Origin: Natronospira bacteriovora
Lineage (GTDB): Bacteria; Pseudomonadota; Gammaproteobacteria; Natronospirales; Natronospiraceae
NCBI RefSeq assembly: GCF_030848495.1
Contig: NZ_JAVDDT010000007.1
Span: forward strand, 62,001-126,000
Direction of reading: 5' to 3'
Length of the DNA: 64,000 bases
A model generated the notes under the pieces. That model searched no databases and was not told where the DNA came from. It worked only from the letters and a program-made list of their open reading frames with translations. The position numbers and the translations under genes are program-made. Within the stretch, counting starts at the first letter, position 1. Every line of letters begins with the position of its first letter. Shown piece by piece: positions 1-8,525 of this stretch.

Positions 1-719
1 TCATTTCTGCCGCCGGCGGGCGTGTGGCCAAGCACGGCAATCGGGCCCAGTCCGGCAGTAGCGGCAGTGCCGATGTGCTGGAGAGCCTGGGGGTTCGCAT
101 CGACATGAGCCCGGAAGAAAGCGCGGCCTGCATTGATGGTATCGGTGTCGGCTTTCTGTTCGCTCCCAGTCACCACGCGGCGACCCGCCATGCGGCGGGA
201 CCGCGACGCGAACTGGGAACCCGGACCGTCTTCAATCTGCTCGGCCCCCTGACCAACCCGGCGGGCGCACCCCATCAGATCATGGGCGTGTACGGGCCCG
301 AGTGGGTCGAGCCGATTGCGCGTGTTTTTCAGAATCTGGGTAGCAAGCATGTGCTGGTTTTCCATTCCGAGGATGGCCTGGACGAAATCAGCATTGCAGC
401 GCCCACCCGGATTGCCGAATTGCAGCATGGCGAGGTGAAGACCTGGCGCCTGGATCCGCGGGAATACGGCATTGAGCATGCGAGTCTGGATGCGCTTGTC
501 GTGGACGGGCCGGAGGCCAGCGCTGAGTTGATTCGTCGCGTGCTGGCCGGTGAGTCCGGCCCGGCCAGTGACATGGTGGCGCTGAATGCGGCGGCCGGGA
601 TTCAAGCCTGTGATCGTGCGGCGAGCTTCGGGGAAGCCCTGACGCTGGCCCGAGCGGTGCTGGCGGACGGACGGGCACTGGCTCGGCTGGATGCCCTGCG
701 GGAAAGGAGTGCGGCATGA
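1..719 (+). CDS. trpD: Anthranilate phosphoribosyltransferase TrpD (5' partial)
   Basis: Transfers the phosphoribosyl group of PRPP to anthranilate in tryptophan synthesis. The reading frame is open to the window edge (first full codon at 3), so the N-terminus, including the GTGGD PRPP loop, lies outside. The visible part holds the family motif KHGNR followed by SGSADVLE, then [34 protein letters not shown] and a normal C-terminus. The GTG at 24 is an internal Val codon, not a start. The stop overlaps the trpC start by 4 bases (ATGA), so the two are translationally coupled. Confidence 0.96.
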   Translation, partial: ISAAGGRVAKHGNRAQSGSSGSADVLESLGVRIDMSPEESAACIDGIGVGFLFAPSHHAATRHAAGPRRELGTRTVFNLLGPLTNPAGAPHQIMGVYGPEWVEPIARVFQNLGSKHVLVFHSEDGLDEISIAAPTRIAELQHGEVKTWRLDPREYGIEHASLDALVVDGPEASAELIRRVLAGESGPASDMVALNAAAGIQACDRAASFGEALTLARAVLADGRALARLDALRERSAA

Positions 720-1513
720 AGGATACGCCGGATGTGCTGGTCAAGATTCTCGATCGCAAGGCCGAAGAGATTGCCCAGGGCAAGCAGCAATACAGCCTGA
801 GCGCACTGGAGGCCCTGGCCGGCGAGGCGGATGCCGTGCGCAAATTCGTCGAGCCCATTGCGGCGCGTGTTCGTGCATCGCGGCCGGCGGTCATTGCCGA
901 AGTAAAGAAGGCTTCACCCAGCAAGGGCGTACTGCGCGAGAACTTTGACCCGGCCGCCATTGCCGCCAGTTATGCCGACGCCGGTGCCGCCTGCCTGTCG
1001 GTGCTCACCGATCGTGACTTCTTCCAGGGCGATGCCCGCTACCTGCAGCAGGCCCGGGCGGCCTGCGAGCTGCCGGTACTGCGCAAGGACTTTCTCATTG
1101 ACCCCTGGCAGGTGGTGGAAAGCCGCGCCATGGGCGCCGACTGCATTCTGCTGATCGTCGCGGCCCTGTCCGACGGGCAGATGGCCGAACTGGCCGATGT
1201 GGCCCACGCCCAGGGCATGGATGTGCTGGTGGAAGTGCATGATCAGCCAGAGCTTGAACGGGCACTGAAACTGGATCTGCCCCTGCTGGGCATCAACAAC
1301 CGCGACCTGCGCCGTTTCGAAACCCGTCTGGAGACGACCCTGGACCTGCTCGCGCACATCCCGGATGAGCGCATCGTGGTGAGTGAGTCGGGGATTCATG
1401 CTCCGGCCGATGTCCAGCGCCTGAGCGCGGCCGGCGTGCACGCCTACCTGATCGGCGAAGCCTTCATGCGGGCTGAAGACCCGGGGCAGGCCCTGGGGGC
1501 GTTGCTGGATTGA
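716..1513 (+). CDS. trpC: Indole-3-glycerol phosphate synthase TrpC
   Basis: Closes the indole ring from carboxyphenylamino-deoxyribulose phosphate. The 265-residue protein is the monofunctional form, not the TrpC-TrpF fusion of E. coli. It has the TIM-barrel signatures [11 protein letters not shown], the catalytic-lysine segment [32 protein letters not shown] and [12 protein letters not shown]. The start ATG overlaps the trpD stop. It is the last gene of the trp operon; downstream is a repeat-filled gap and the convergent crp gene. Confidence 0.97.
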   Translation: MKDTPDVLVKILDRKAEEIAQGKQQYSLSALEALAGEADAVRKFVEPIAARVRASRPAVIAEVKKASPSKGVLRENFDPAAIAASYADAGAACLSVLTDRDFFQGDARYLQQARAACELPVLRKDFLIDPWQVVESRAMGADCILLIVAALSDGQMAELADVAHAQGMDVLVEVHDQPELERALKLDLPLLGINNRDLRRFETRLETTLDLLAHIPDERIVVSESGIHAPADVQRLSAAGVHAYLIGEAFMRAEDPGQALGALLD

Positions 1514-1733
1514 AGAGATTGGGACCACGAGATGGACACGAAATGGACACTAGATAAAAACCTTAAAAATCTAGCCGCGAGATGCACGCGAAATGGACGC
1601 AAGATGAAAGGCGACAAGATTTTTGGCCACAGATGAACACGGATGGACGCAGATGTGGGCCGTGCCTGGTGGGCCGGCGTGCCGCTTCGGAGGGGCCGTG
1701 CGTGACGGTGAGACAGGGTTGGCTACAGGCAGC

Positions 1734-1755
1734 GTGGGAGCGGATTTATCCGCGA
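1734..1755 (+). repeat. REP-like palindrome
   Basis: GTGGGAGCGG, then a GCGGATTTATCCGC hairpin. This matches the general pattern of Pseudomonas/Xanthomonas-type REP sequences (GTGGGAGCGG plus an imperfect palindrome). It pairs in inverted orientation with the copy at 1911-1933. Confidence 0.65.
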
Positions 1756-1910
1756 TTTCAATCACTCGGTTGGCAGGCCGTGTGTTTCCTGAGAGATCCG
1801 TGCCGAGGTCGAGCCGGCATTTTTTTCACAGAGATCACGGAGCGGGAGATTGTTTCGGTTTCGATAAAGCTTGCGTGTCGTCGATGGTGATTTGGCGCTG
1901 GATGGCTTGA

Positions 1911-1933
1911 TCGCGGCTGAAAGCCGCTCCCAC
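1911..1933 (-). repeat. REP-like palindrome, inverted partner
   Basis: On the minus strand it reads GTGGGAGCGGCTTTCAGCCG and continues to CGA. It is the inverted partner of 1734-1755, giving a REP doublet (REPIN/BIME-like) about 155 bases apart inside the trpC/crp element. No RAYT transposase gene is in the window. Confidence 0.65.
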
Positions 1934-2119
1934 AGGGGGGCAGTCAGCACCCGCAGTGCCAAGCCTTATCTTGTGTCCATTTAGTGTTCATTTCGTGGTC
2001 AATATCCCTCATGCCATCCCCAGGCACGGCCCCTCCGAAGCAGCACGGCGGCCCACCAGGCACGGCCCAAATCTAGCGTCCATTTCGCGTGCATCTCGCG
2101 GCTAAAGGTTTTCAGACCG

Positions 2120-2806
2120 TCAATCCCGTCCCCCGCACTCCGACGCCAGTCCTTCGCTGTCCACGCCGGGCCCGGCGCCGAGGACGATGATTTTCTTGCC
2201 TTCGGCCCGGACCAGGCCCTGTTCTTCCAGGGCCTTGAGTACGCGTCCGGCCATTTCTCGTGAGCAGCCCACCAGGCGCCCCAGTTCCTGCCGGCTGAGC
2301 TGGATCTGGATCCCCTCCGGGTGGGTCATGGCATCGGGCTCGCGGCTCATTTCCAGCAGGGCCGCCGCGACCCGGCCGGTCACGTCCAGGAAGACCAGAT
2401 CCCCCAGGCGACGGGTGGTCTTCTGCAGGCGTCGGGCCAGCTGGCGCGCCACGGCAAAGAGAATCTCGGGTTTCTGTGAACACAGGCGCTGGAAGCGGGC
2501 GTAGCTGATCTCGGCGATCTGGCATTCGCTGCGGGTGCGCACGAAGGCGCTGCGGGTGGCTTCGGCATCAAACAGGCCCATTTCGCCGAAGAATTCATTC
2601 TCGTGCAGGTAGGCCACCACCGCCTCATTGCCTTCCTCGTCCTCGATCAGCACGGTGACCGAGCCCTCGACGATGAAATAGAGTGAGTCCGGGGCTGCAC
2701 CGGCATGGATGACCAATTTGCGGGCCGGCAGGCGCCGGACATGGCAGTGCGAGAGGAACCAATCCATGTCTTCGGCCTGCAGCGTGAGGCTGATTTCCTG
2801 GTTCAT
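2120..2806 (-). CDS. crp: CRP/Vfr-family cAMP-responsive transcription regulator
   Basis: A 228-residue regulator with an N-terminal cyclic-nucleotide domain (about residues 15-130) and a C-terminal winged helix (about 165-215). The cAMP-pocket segment FFGEMGLF followed by TRSAFVRTRSECQIAEISYARF-type sequence contains the Arg-Ser pair of true CRP. The recognition helix SRQELGRLVGCSREMAGRVLK closely resembles E. coli CRP, and KTTRRLGDLVFLDVTGRV resembles Vfr. I chose the ATG at 2806 (MNQEIS) because the upstream in-frame extension to 2980 is not CRP-like. It has no cysteine cluster of FNR type, so it is not the oxygen sensor implied by the FNR boxes elsewhere. Confidence 0.93.
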   Translation of the reverse strand: MNQEISLTLQAEDMDWFLSHCHVRRLPARKLVIHAGAAPDSLYFIVEGSVTVLIEDEEGNEAVVAYLHENEFFGEMGLFDAEATRSAFVRTRSECQIAEISYARFQRLCSQKPEILFAVARQLARRLQKTTRRLGDLVFLDVTGRVAAALLEMSREPDAMTHPEGIQIQLSRQELGRLVGCSREMAGRVLKALEEQGLVRAEGKKIIVLGAGPGVDSEGLASECGGRD

Positions 2807-3097
2807 TGCGCTGAATTCCGCCTGTGACAGAGACTGAGGTCGTTCAGTATCAATGGTTTCGAGTTGGCCGTCGCTGGCCTGGGTGCGTCGCTCGATGCCC
2901 TTGATGCTGCGCCCATTCCCTGAGCACATGCGGTTGCCGGCCGCAACCCTTCTTTTACCGCCTGTCGCCCGCCTTGGCAACCGGGCCGCGCTTCGGGCAG
3001 AGTAGGAATTCGGAAAAATTGCTTTTCCCGCACCCCCGCAATCTGGATAATTGGCGGTTCACGCCCGATATTTCCCGCACATCAGAGGACGCGCCGC

Positions 3098-3892
3098 ATG
3101 GACAGGCTTCGGCTGCATGGTTTCAACAATCTGACGAAGACCCTGAGCTTCAATATCTATGACATCTGCTATGCGCGAACCGAGCAGCATCGTCAGGAAT
3201 ACATCGCCTATATCGACGAGGCCTACAATGCCGAGCGCCTGACCCAGATCCTCACGGACGTATCGGACATCATCGGTGCCAATATCCTCAATGTGGCGCG
3301 GCAGGATTACGAGCCGGAGGGCGCTTCCGTGACCATTCTCATTTCCGAGGAGCCGGTGACTGAAGCCGAGGCCGCCAAGCAGGCGCTGGAAGAGCCGGGG
3401 CCGCTGCCGGAAGCCGTGGTGGGGCATCTGGACAAGAGCCATATCACGGTTCATACCTATCCGGAGAGCCATCCCCATGAGGGCATCAGCACCTTCCGTG
3501 CGGATATCGACGTGTCCACCTGTGGCCGCATCAGTCCGCTGAAGGCCCTGAATTATCTGATCCACTCATTCGAATCGGATATCGTGATGTGCGATTACCG
3601 GGTGCGGGGTTTTACCCGTGACGTGGACGGCCACAAGCACTTCATCGATCACGACATCACCTCCATCCAGAACTTCCTCTCCGAGGATACCCGGGAGCGC
3701 TACCAGATGGTGGACGTGAACGTGTATCAGGAAAACATGTTCCACACCAAGATGATGCTCAAGGACTTCGAGCTGAATGATTACCTTTTCGGCATGGGCG
3801 AGAAGGAAGTGAGCGACGAGGAAGCCGACAGGATCGTCGAGCGCGTGGAGCGGGAAATGCAGGAAATCTTCTACGGGCGGGATATGCGATAG
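3098..3892 (+). CDS. speD: S-adenosylmethionine decarboxylase proenzyme SpeD
   Basis: Makes decarboxylated AdoMet for spermidine synthesis. At 264 residues it equals the E. coli enzyme in length. The motif [16 protein letters not shown] holds the self-cleavage site: cleavage between Lys113 and Ser114 would turn the serine into the pyruvoyl cofactor. [11 protein letters not shown] and the conserved C-terminal segment with [10 protein letters not shown] are also present. The stop codon TAG is the first part of a perfect hairpin (3890-3908). It is convergent with coq7. Confidence 0.97.
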   Translation: MDRLRLHGFNNLTKTLSFNIYDICYARTEQHRQEYIAYIDEAYNAERLTQILTDVSDIIGANILNVARQDYEPEGASVTILISEEPVTEAEAAKQALEEPGPLPEAVVGHLDKSHITVHTYPESHPHEGISTFRADIDVSTCGRISPLKALNYLIHSFESDIVMCDYRVRGFTRDVDGHKHFIDHDITSIQNFLSEDTRERYQMVDVNVYQENMFHTKMMLKDFELNDYLFGMGEKEVSDEEADRIVERVEREMQEIFYGRDMR

Positions 3893-4045
3893 CGGCCGGA
3901 GGCCGCTAGCTACAAGCCTCAAGCTACAAGCTTCAAGCAGCCCGTACTCTGTTCCTGCTCTCTGCGAGTAGAGGAGTGCCCCTGCGATTCAATCCATTGC
4001 GAGAGACTCTCGGTATGCACTGAGCAGCTTGCAGCTTGTAGCTCA
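3890..4045. repeat. Modular inverted-repeat element filling the speD/coq7 gap
   Basis: It starts with an 8-bp hairpin, TAGCGGCC-GGA-GGCCGCTA (3890-3908), whose first three bases are the speD stop codon. Then come 7-base tandem units of the AAGCTAC/AAGCTTC type (3907-3937). A roughly 85-base non-repeated middle follows, and inverted copies of the same units (4022-4044) run into the coq7 stop codon (TGA, then GCTACAAGC on the minus strand). The element occupies the complete gap between the convergent genes and probably acts as a two-way terminator. Confidence 0.75.
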
Positions 4046-4687
4046 GAGCCGATAGGCGAGGGTCGTCATCACCCGTGAGGCGGCCCACATCATCCCTCTC
4101 ACGGGGGCCGGTAGTTCACTGCCGCCCTCGTTCAGGGCATTTTCCCGGTGCTCATCTTCTTCGGTGTGCATCTGCTGCAGAATGGCCCGACTGCGCTTGT
4201 CTTGGGCGGGAAGCCGGCCCATGTGGTCTTCCAGGTGGTGGCAGACCTGGCGCTCGGTCTCGGCCACGAAGCCCAGGTTCCAGCGATCCCCGAAGGCGCC
4301 GGCCACGGTGCCGATGGTGAAGGCGCCGGTGTACCAGACAGGGGTTAGCTTGCTGGGGCCTTCACCCAGTTCTTCCAGCCTGGCACCGCACCAGGCCAGA
4401 TGATCCACCTCTTCATCCGCGGCTGCCTGCATGCGCTCGGCGACCTGGCGATCCCGGGCCGTCAGTGCCTGTGACTGGTATAGAGCCTGGGCGGCAACTT
4501 CACCGGCGTGATTGATTCGCATCAGCCCGGCCACATGCCGTCGTTCTGACTCACTGAGTTCCGCATCCGGGTGTGCGTTCCCGGGGCTGGGGCGCGCACT
4601 GCGTGTCTGCCCGGCGAACATGGTACGCAGGCCGCGGTCGAGGCCGGAGAGTAACTGATCCAGGGGAGAAAGTGTTCGTTCATTCAT
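4043..4687 (-). CDS. coq7: Coq7-type demethoxyubiquinone hydroxylase
   Basis: Di-iron monooxygenase of ubiquinone synthesis that hydroxylates the 2-polyprenyl-3-methyl-6-methoxy-benzoquinone ring. In the 214 residues the carboxylate/histidine ligand pattern is complete: GEVAAQ (Glu63), EEVDH (Glu93, His96), ETERQ (Glu145) and EEDEH (Glu177, His180). The N-terminal 40 residues are low-complexity. It lies 19 bases downstream of the glcF-like gene on the same strand and is likely cotranscribed. It needs O2, and UbiH at 14.3 kb serves the same pathway. Confidence 0.96.
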   Translation of the reverse strand: MNERTLSPLDQLLSGLDRGLRTMFAGQTRSARPSPGNAHPDAELSESERRHVAGLMRINHAGEVAAQALYQSQALTARDRQVAERMQAAADEEVDHLAWCGARLEELGEGPSKLTPVWYTGAFTIGTVAGAFGDRWNLGFVAETERQVCHHLEDHMGRLPAQDKRSRAILQQMHTEEDEHRENALNEGGSELPAPVRGMMWAASRVMTTLAYRL

Positions 4688-4706
4688 GGGTCACATGATA
4701 ACCCAG

Positions 4707-6008
4707 TCACGCCTTGTCGGGCAGGCTGCGGGCGAGCAGTTCCACGGGATGCAGAACCTCGCAATGCGGCAGGCGCTCGGCAAGCTGGGCCCGCAACTGC
4801 AGTTTGCAGCCGATGTTGCTGGTGATCACCACATCGGGTCTGTGCAGGCAGACCTGATCGGCCAGCGAACGGCCGAGCCGGTCGGCGATATCCGGCTGGG
4901 TCAGAAGGTAGGCGCCGGCCGCGCCACAGCATTGTCCCTTCCCGTCCAGGGTCGTCAGCTCCAGCCCGGGGATCGCCGACAGCAACGCCCGGACGTCATC
5001 GGTTCCGCCCACCACATTGCGATGGCTGCAGGGCTGATGCACCAGGATCCGGGCATGCTGTGCCTTCCAGTCCAGGGAGTGGATCCGATCCAGCCGCGAC
5101 AGATATTGGCTGACATCCCGGACCCGCCCCGCGAAGTTGACGTGAGCGGCGCCGTCATCCAGTTCCGGATACTCCATCAGGGTTGCCGCGCAGCCGGTGG
5201 CGCTGGTCAGAACGGGCGCTTCGCCCGTGAAGGCATTGACGTTACGCGTGCTCAGGCGGGCAGCGCCGGACAGATCACCGCCGTGTTGGGCCAGCGCGCC
5301 GCAGCAGCCCTGGTCCACCGGAATCTGCACTTCATGGCCTGTCGCCTGCAGCAGACGGATGATGGCCGAGCTCACGTCGGGATCAATCTGCTCGGCAATG
5401 CAGCCGAGAAAGAGCTGAACCGGCTTGCCTTGGCCGGATCTCGCGGGACGGGAGGGTGGTGCCTTCCGAGTGGCGGGCAGTCGCCGCTCCAGGCGCTTCA
5501 GGGCCGGCATGAGCGGAAGCACGGCCATTCTCGTCAGGGTGCGCAGGCCCAGGCGTTCACTCCAGCGCAGCAGTGTCACCAGGCGCCGCAGCCAGGCCGG
5601 ACGTGCAAACAGCCAGGCGGCCAGGCGCTCGATGCGGGGACGCGGTCGCTGAGCCGCCAGCAGTGCGCGACCGTGGTCAATGAGGCGGCCGTAGGGAACC
5701 TTGGCCGGGCAGACCGGTTCACAGTTACGACAGCCCAGGCATTGATCCAGGTGCCGGGCCAGCTTTGCCGACGGGTCGAGCTGTTCCGTCGCCAGCCCCT
5801 GCATCAGTGCGATGCGCCCACGCGGTGATTCGCTCTCGTCCTGAAACAGGCGATAGGTGGGGCAATGGGGCAGACACAGGGCGCACTTTACGCAGAGATC
5901 CGCGTCAGCCAGCGGGAATTCCACCCGTCCATTCGCCGCCCGTCCATTCGACTGGGTGGGCCGCTCGGGCATTCGGGCGTGTTTTTGGCTGGGAATGGAG
6001 CGTTTCAT
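4707..6008 (-). CDS. glcF: GlcF-like glycolate oxidase iron-sulfur subunit
   Basis: A 433-residue protein with two 4Fe-4S motifs near the N-terminus (Cys39/42/45/49 in CVKCALCLPHCP; Cys90/93/96/100 in CLGCRNCEPVCP) and two CCG domains (DQGCCGALAQHGG, GQCCGAAGAY). This is the layout of GlcF, which passes electrons from glycolate/lactate flavoproteins to quinone. The start ATG at 6008 (MKRSIPSQ) is preferred to an upstream in-frame start at 6068. No GlcD or GlcE partner lies in the window, so the substrate is open. LutA-type or other heterodisulfide-reductase-like subunits are alternatives. Confidence 0.85.
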   Translation of the reverse strand: MKRSIPSQKHARMPERPTQSNGRAANGRVEFPLADADLCVKCALCLPHCPTYRLFQDESESPRGRIALMQGLATEQLDPSAKLARHLDQCLGCRNCEPVCPAKVPYGRLIDHGRALLAAQRPRPRIERLAAWLFARPAWLRRLVTLLRWSERLGLRTLTRMAVLPLMPALKRLERRLPATRKAPPSRPARSGQGKPVQLFLGCIAEQIDPDVSSAIIRLLQATGHEVQIPVDQGCCGALAQHGGDLSGAARLSTRNVNAFTGEAPVLTSATGCAATLMEYPELDDGAAHVNFAGRVRDVSQYLSRLDRIHSLDWKAQHARILVHQPCSHRNVVGGTDDVRALLSAIPGLELTTLDGKGQCCGAAGAYLLTQPDIADRLGRSLADQVCLHRPDVVITSNIGCKLQLRAQLAERLPHCEVLHPVELLARSLPDKA

Positions 6009-6135
6009 GCGGTTATCATAACGCTTCGGCGCCCATTGGCTGCAGTCGTTCCCAAACGGCGTGCGCACGGCGCGGGAATTTCGTCACTTTCATCGGCGGG
6101 CGACTGCCCCGATACGGCAATTCACGGAGAGGCCA

Positions 6136-6936
6136 TTGCGACAGTCCGGCGCACTCAAAGCCCTTGTTCCCTTCGTTCTCATGGTGCCTTTCTCCGCCCA
6201 GGCTGGTACGGACAGCATCTGGGGCACGGTGGAACGCCCGGATGAGGGGGAAGTGGCCATGAACGAGGAGATTCTCAACGGCGTGCGTTTCGGCGGCCGC
6301 GCGGAACTGAGCTACCAGCAGCTGCGCCGTACCACCGAGCAGGAAATTCTCAATTCCCGGATTCTGCTGGGTTTTGGCAAGGGTGATTGGGGGCATGCCA
6401 TTGAGGCGCGTGCCAACCAGGGCAAGGAGGGGGAGACGACGACGGCCGAGCGCTATCAGCTCAATTTCAAGAGCGAATACAATATTGACGACAACGACTA
6501 CGTTTTCGCGGCCGTCAATTCCGAGAAAAACCGTATCGACAATATTGATCTGCGCACGGTGGAAGCGCTGGGTTATGGTCGTCGCCTGATGCGAACCGAT
6601 CGTCAACAACTGGATACCGAGGTCGGTCTGGGTGCCCGCCAGGTTCGTTTCCGTGATGATCTGCCCACTGAGCGCACCGAGATTCTGCGTCTTGGTCTCG
6701 ACTACGATCTGAAGATGAGTGATTCCGCTCGTCTCAGCCAGACCATCCAGGTGGATCGAGCCCTGGACAGCGAAGAGAATACCCGTTCCGAGTCCATCAC
6801 CTCCGTTTCGGCCTCGCTGGTGGGGGAGCTGGCTCTCACCCTTTCGCTGGAATTCATTCATAACAGCCAGCCTGCATCCCCGGATATCCCGCGCACCCAG
6901 ACGGTGACCAGCGTGGGCCTGAGCTACAGTTTCTGA
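6136..6936 (+). CDS. DUF481 (YdiY-like) outer-membrane protein
   Basis: About 266 residues. A TTG start at 6136 is favoured: GGAG (6126-6129) lies 6 bases upstream, and the protein then begins with a classical signal peptide ending FSAQA. The in-frame GTG at 6061 would add an unlikely 25-residue leader. The mature part has alternating polar/hydrophobic strands and ends in SVGLSYSF with a terminal Phe, as in outer-membrane beta-barrels. It fits the DUF481 / YdiY salt-induced outer-membrane family. No substrate is known. It is transcribed away from glcF. Confidence 0.8.
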   Translation: MRQSGALKALVPFVLMVPFSAQAGTDSIWGTVERPDEGEVAMNEEILNGVRFGGRAELSYQQLRRTTEQEILNSRILLGFGKGDWGHAIEARANQGKEGETTTAERYQLNFKSEYNIDDNDYVFAAVNSEKNRIDNIDLRTVEALGYGRRLMRTDRQQLDTEVGLGARQVRFRDDLPTERTEILRLGLDYDLKMSDSARLSQTIQVDRALDSEENTRSESITSVSASLVGELALTLSLEFIHNSQPASPDIPRTQTVTSVGLSYSF

Positions 6937-6942
6937 ATTGTC

Positions 6943-7251
6943 ATGAGCCATTACCAGCGCCATGCCTTCTTCTGCACCAATCAACGCCGTGACGGCCGGG
7001 CCTGTTGCGGGGATCATGGTGCCTCGGAACTGCGCAAGTACGCTCGGGATCGCCTCCGGGCGCTGGATTTGTCAGGCCCGGGTGGTGTGCGGGCTTCCGC
7101 AGCCGGTTGCATGGATCGCTGCTCGGAGGGCCCGGTGATCGTCGTCTACCCGGAAGGTGTCTGGTACACCTACCTGTCACGGGATGACGTCGACCGGATC
7201 ATTGACGAGCATCTGATCGCCGGGCGCCCGGTGGACGATCTCCGAATCTGA
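6943..7251 (+). CDS. Thioredoxin-like [2Fe-2S] ferredoxin
   Basis: A 102-residue protein of the Shethna-type (thioredoxin-fold) 2Fe-2S ferredoxin family. The four-cysteine pattern is present with Cys11 in FFCTN, Cys21/22 in RACC, and Cys56 and Cys60 in AAGCMDRC, followed by the family segment [14 protein letters not shown]. It starts 6 bases after the DUF481 stop codon. The redox partner is unknown; such proteins are usually encoded alone. Confidence 0.85.
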   Translation: MSHYQRHAFFCTNQRRDGRACCGDHGASELRKYARDRLRALDLSGPGGVRASAAGCMDRCSEGPVIVVYPEGVWYTYLSRDDVDRIIDEHLIAGRPVDDLRI

Positions 7252-7260
7252 TATTTCCCT

Positions 7261-7279
7261 GGCCCGCGGGCCTTATTTT
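7261..7279 (+). terminator. Possible weak terminator after the ferredoxin gene
   Basis: The palindrome GGCCCGCGGGCC is followed directly by TTATTTT, 10 bases after the ferredoxin stop. The stem is short, so termination may be partial. Confidence 0.4.
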
Positions 7280-7293
7280 CCGGGGTGCGGGGC

Positions 7294-7322
7294 TTGCGGA
7301 GCGTCCGGGGCCGCTGTACAAT
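7294..7322 (+). promoter_or_regulatory. Predicted rplM-rpsI promoter
   Basis: TTGCGG (7294-7299) and TACAAT (7317-7322) are separated by 17 bases. This would start a leader of about 110 bases in front of rplM, where autogenous control by L13 would be expected. Confidence 0.5.
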
Positions 7323-7435
7323 TGCCGCCCTTTAGCGGGAGCTGCGTGCCTCGCCGTCGTTTGGCAGGCCCAAGGGCGCAAGTACGCTCGCCCCGGAAAT
7401 CCCGTAATTTTTCAAGGTGTTGGAGCGGATCCAAG

Positions 7436-7864
7436 ATGAAGACGTTTTCCGCCAAGCCGGAGACTGTAAAGCGTGACTGGTATGTCGTGGACGCCGAAGG
7501 CAAGACCCTCGGTCGTCTGTGCACCGAGATCGCCCGCCGTCTCCGCGGCAAGCACAAGCCCGAATACACGCCTCACGTGGACACCGGCGATTACATCGTC
7601 GTGGTCAACGCCGAGAAGGTGCGCGTGTCCGGCAACAAGGCCCAGGACAAGCAGTACTTCTGGCATACCGGCTATGTGGGTCACATGAAGAGCCGCTCGT
7701 TCTCCGAGATGATCGAAAGACGTCCGGAGCGGGTGATTGAGCTCGCCGTGAAGGGCATGCTGCCCAAGAACCCTCTCGGCCGTCAGATGTATCGGAAGCT
7801 GAAGGTATACGCCGGCCCCGATCATCAGCACGCCGCCCAGCAGCCCAAGCCGCTGGAAGTCTGA
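7436..7864 (+). CDS. rplM: 50S ribosomal protein L13
   Basis: 142 residues, the normal bacterial length, with [31 protein letters not shown] and [23 protein letters not shown] chose the start at 7436 (MKTFSAKP) by homology; an upstream in-frame start at 7322 is not used. It forms the conserved two-gene rplM-rpsI operon (30-base spacer). Confidence 0.98.
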   Translation: MKTFSAKPETVKRDWYVVDAEGKTLGRLCTEIARRLRGKHKPEYTPHVDTGDYIVVVNAEKVRVSGNKAQDKQYFWHTGYVGHMKSRSFSEMIERRPERVIELAVKGMLPKNPLGRQMYRKLKVYAGPDHQHAAQQPKPLEV

Positions 7865-7894
7865 ATTTTCCGAGCAGATCGGTAGCGAGAAATC

Positions 7895-8287
7895 ATGGCA
7901 CAGCAACAGTATTACGGCACCGGCCGTCGCAAGACCTCCACCGCCCGCGTTTTCATGCGTCAGGGCAGTGGTCAGATCATCGTCAACGGCAAGCCGCTGG
8001 ACGAATACTTCGGCCGCAAGACTGCCCGGATGATCGTGCGTCAGCCGCTCGAGCGCCTGGAAATGGTCGACAACTTTGACGTCACCATCACCGTGGCCGG
8101 TGGTGGCAGCACCGGCCAGGCCGGCGCCATTCGTCACGGCCTCAGCCGTGCACTGATGGAATACGACGAAGCCCTGCGCAGCTCGCTGCGCCAGGCTGGC
8201 TGGGTCACCCGTGACCCCCGTCAGGTCGAGCGCAAGAAGGTCGGCCTGCGCAAAGCCCGCCGCGCTCCGCAGTTCTCCAAGCGTTAA
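7895..8287 (+). CDS. rpsI: 30S ribosomal protein S9
   Basis: 130 residues with the N-terminal [29 protein letters not shown] and the invariant basic C-terminal tail ending PQFSKR that reaches the ribosomal P site. It is followed 27 bases later by tRNA-Gln, which may be read from the same transcript. Confidence 0.98.
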   Translation: MAQQQYYGTGRRKTSTARVFMRQGSGQIIVNGKPLDEYFGRKTARMIVRQPLERLEMVDNFDVTITVAGGGSTGQAGAIRHGLSRALMEYDEALRSSLRQAGWVTRDPRQVERKKVGLRKARRAPQFSKR

Positions 8288-8314
8288 TTGGATTACTGCC
8301 GGTTCCCGGTTTAT

Positions 8315-8388
8315 TGGGGGATCGTCTAACGGCAGGACAGCGGACTCTGACTCCGTCAATCTAGGTTCGAATCCTAGTCCCCCAGCCA
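8315..8388 (+). tRNA. tRNA-Gln (anticodon CTG)
   Basis: A full cloverleaf is visible: acceptor TGGGGGA/TCCCCCA with G discriminator and encoded CCA (8386-8388), D stem GTC/GAC, anticodon stem CGGA/TCCG with loop CTCTGAC (anticodon CTG, reading CAG), and T stem CTAGG/CCTAG around TTCGAAT. Copies of its 3' end recur in the next 330 bases. Confidence 0.97.
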
Positions 8389-8394
8389 TGAAGA

Positions 8395-8420
8395 CCCCAC
8401 CGACCAGGTGGGGTTTTTTT
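8395..8420 (+). terminator. Rho-independent terminator after rpsI / tRNA-Gln
   Basis: CCCCACC, loop GACCA, GGTGGGG, then seven T (8414-8420). Starts 6 bases after the tRNA CCA end. Confidence 0.9.
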
Positions 8421-8445
8421 ATGGCTGGTGGGTTTTATTCGAACC
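8421..8445 (-). repeat. Inverted degenerate copy of the tRNA-Gln 3' end
   Basis: Read on the minus strand it starts GGTTCGAAT and ends CCAGCCAT, as does the tRNA-Gln tail at 8364-8389, with a divergent middle. It begins right after the tRNA terminator. A further GGTTCGAATAA (8519-8529) lies in direct orientation, so the T-arm motif brackets 8435-8529 as an inverted repeat. Confidence 0.55.
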
Positions 8446-8525
8446 TTCGGCCAAGGCAAGCACGGCCCGTCACCAAGCTCGGCCTAGATCGAGGCATACC
8501 CACCCCGAGCGGCACCCCGGTTCGA

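Larger units (their letters stand above)
1521..2117. repeat. Large nested inverted-repeat element filling the trpC/crp gap
   Basis: The whole gap between the convergent trpC and crp genes is repeat. Each arm holds an 11-base tandem motif (CACGAAATGGA type; 1525-1600 and, inverted, 1971-2112). The left arm also holds an AGATGAACACGGATGGACGC stretch at 1631-1650. Each arm also has a GC-rich core that begins GGCCGTGCCTGGTGGGCC (1658-1701; inverted at 2024-2067). Between the arms are two inverted REP-like palindromes. Both outer ends lie within about 10 bases of the two stop codons. The open frames here do not look coding. The core resembles those of the elements at 46414, 55495 and 60021. Confidence 0.75.

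Noticed and set aside
1582-1962. Small frames of about 65-100 residues in the trpC/crp gap
   Set aside because: They run across inverted repeats and REP palindromes, without ribosome-binding sites or family resemblance.
2120-2806. Considered whether the CRP-family gene is the FNR/ANR regulator for the boxes
   Set aside because: It lacks the N-terminal cysteine cluster and has the Arg-Ser cAMP pocket and CRP-type recognition helix.
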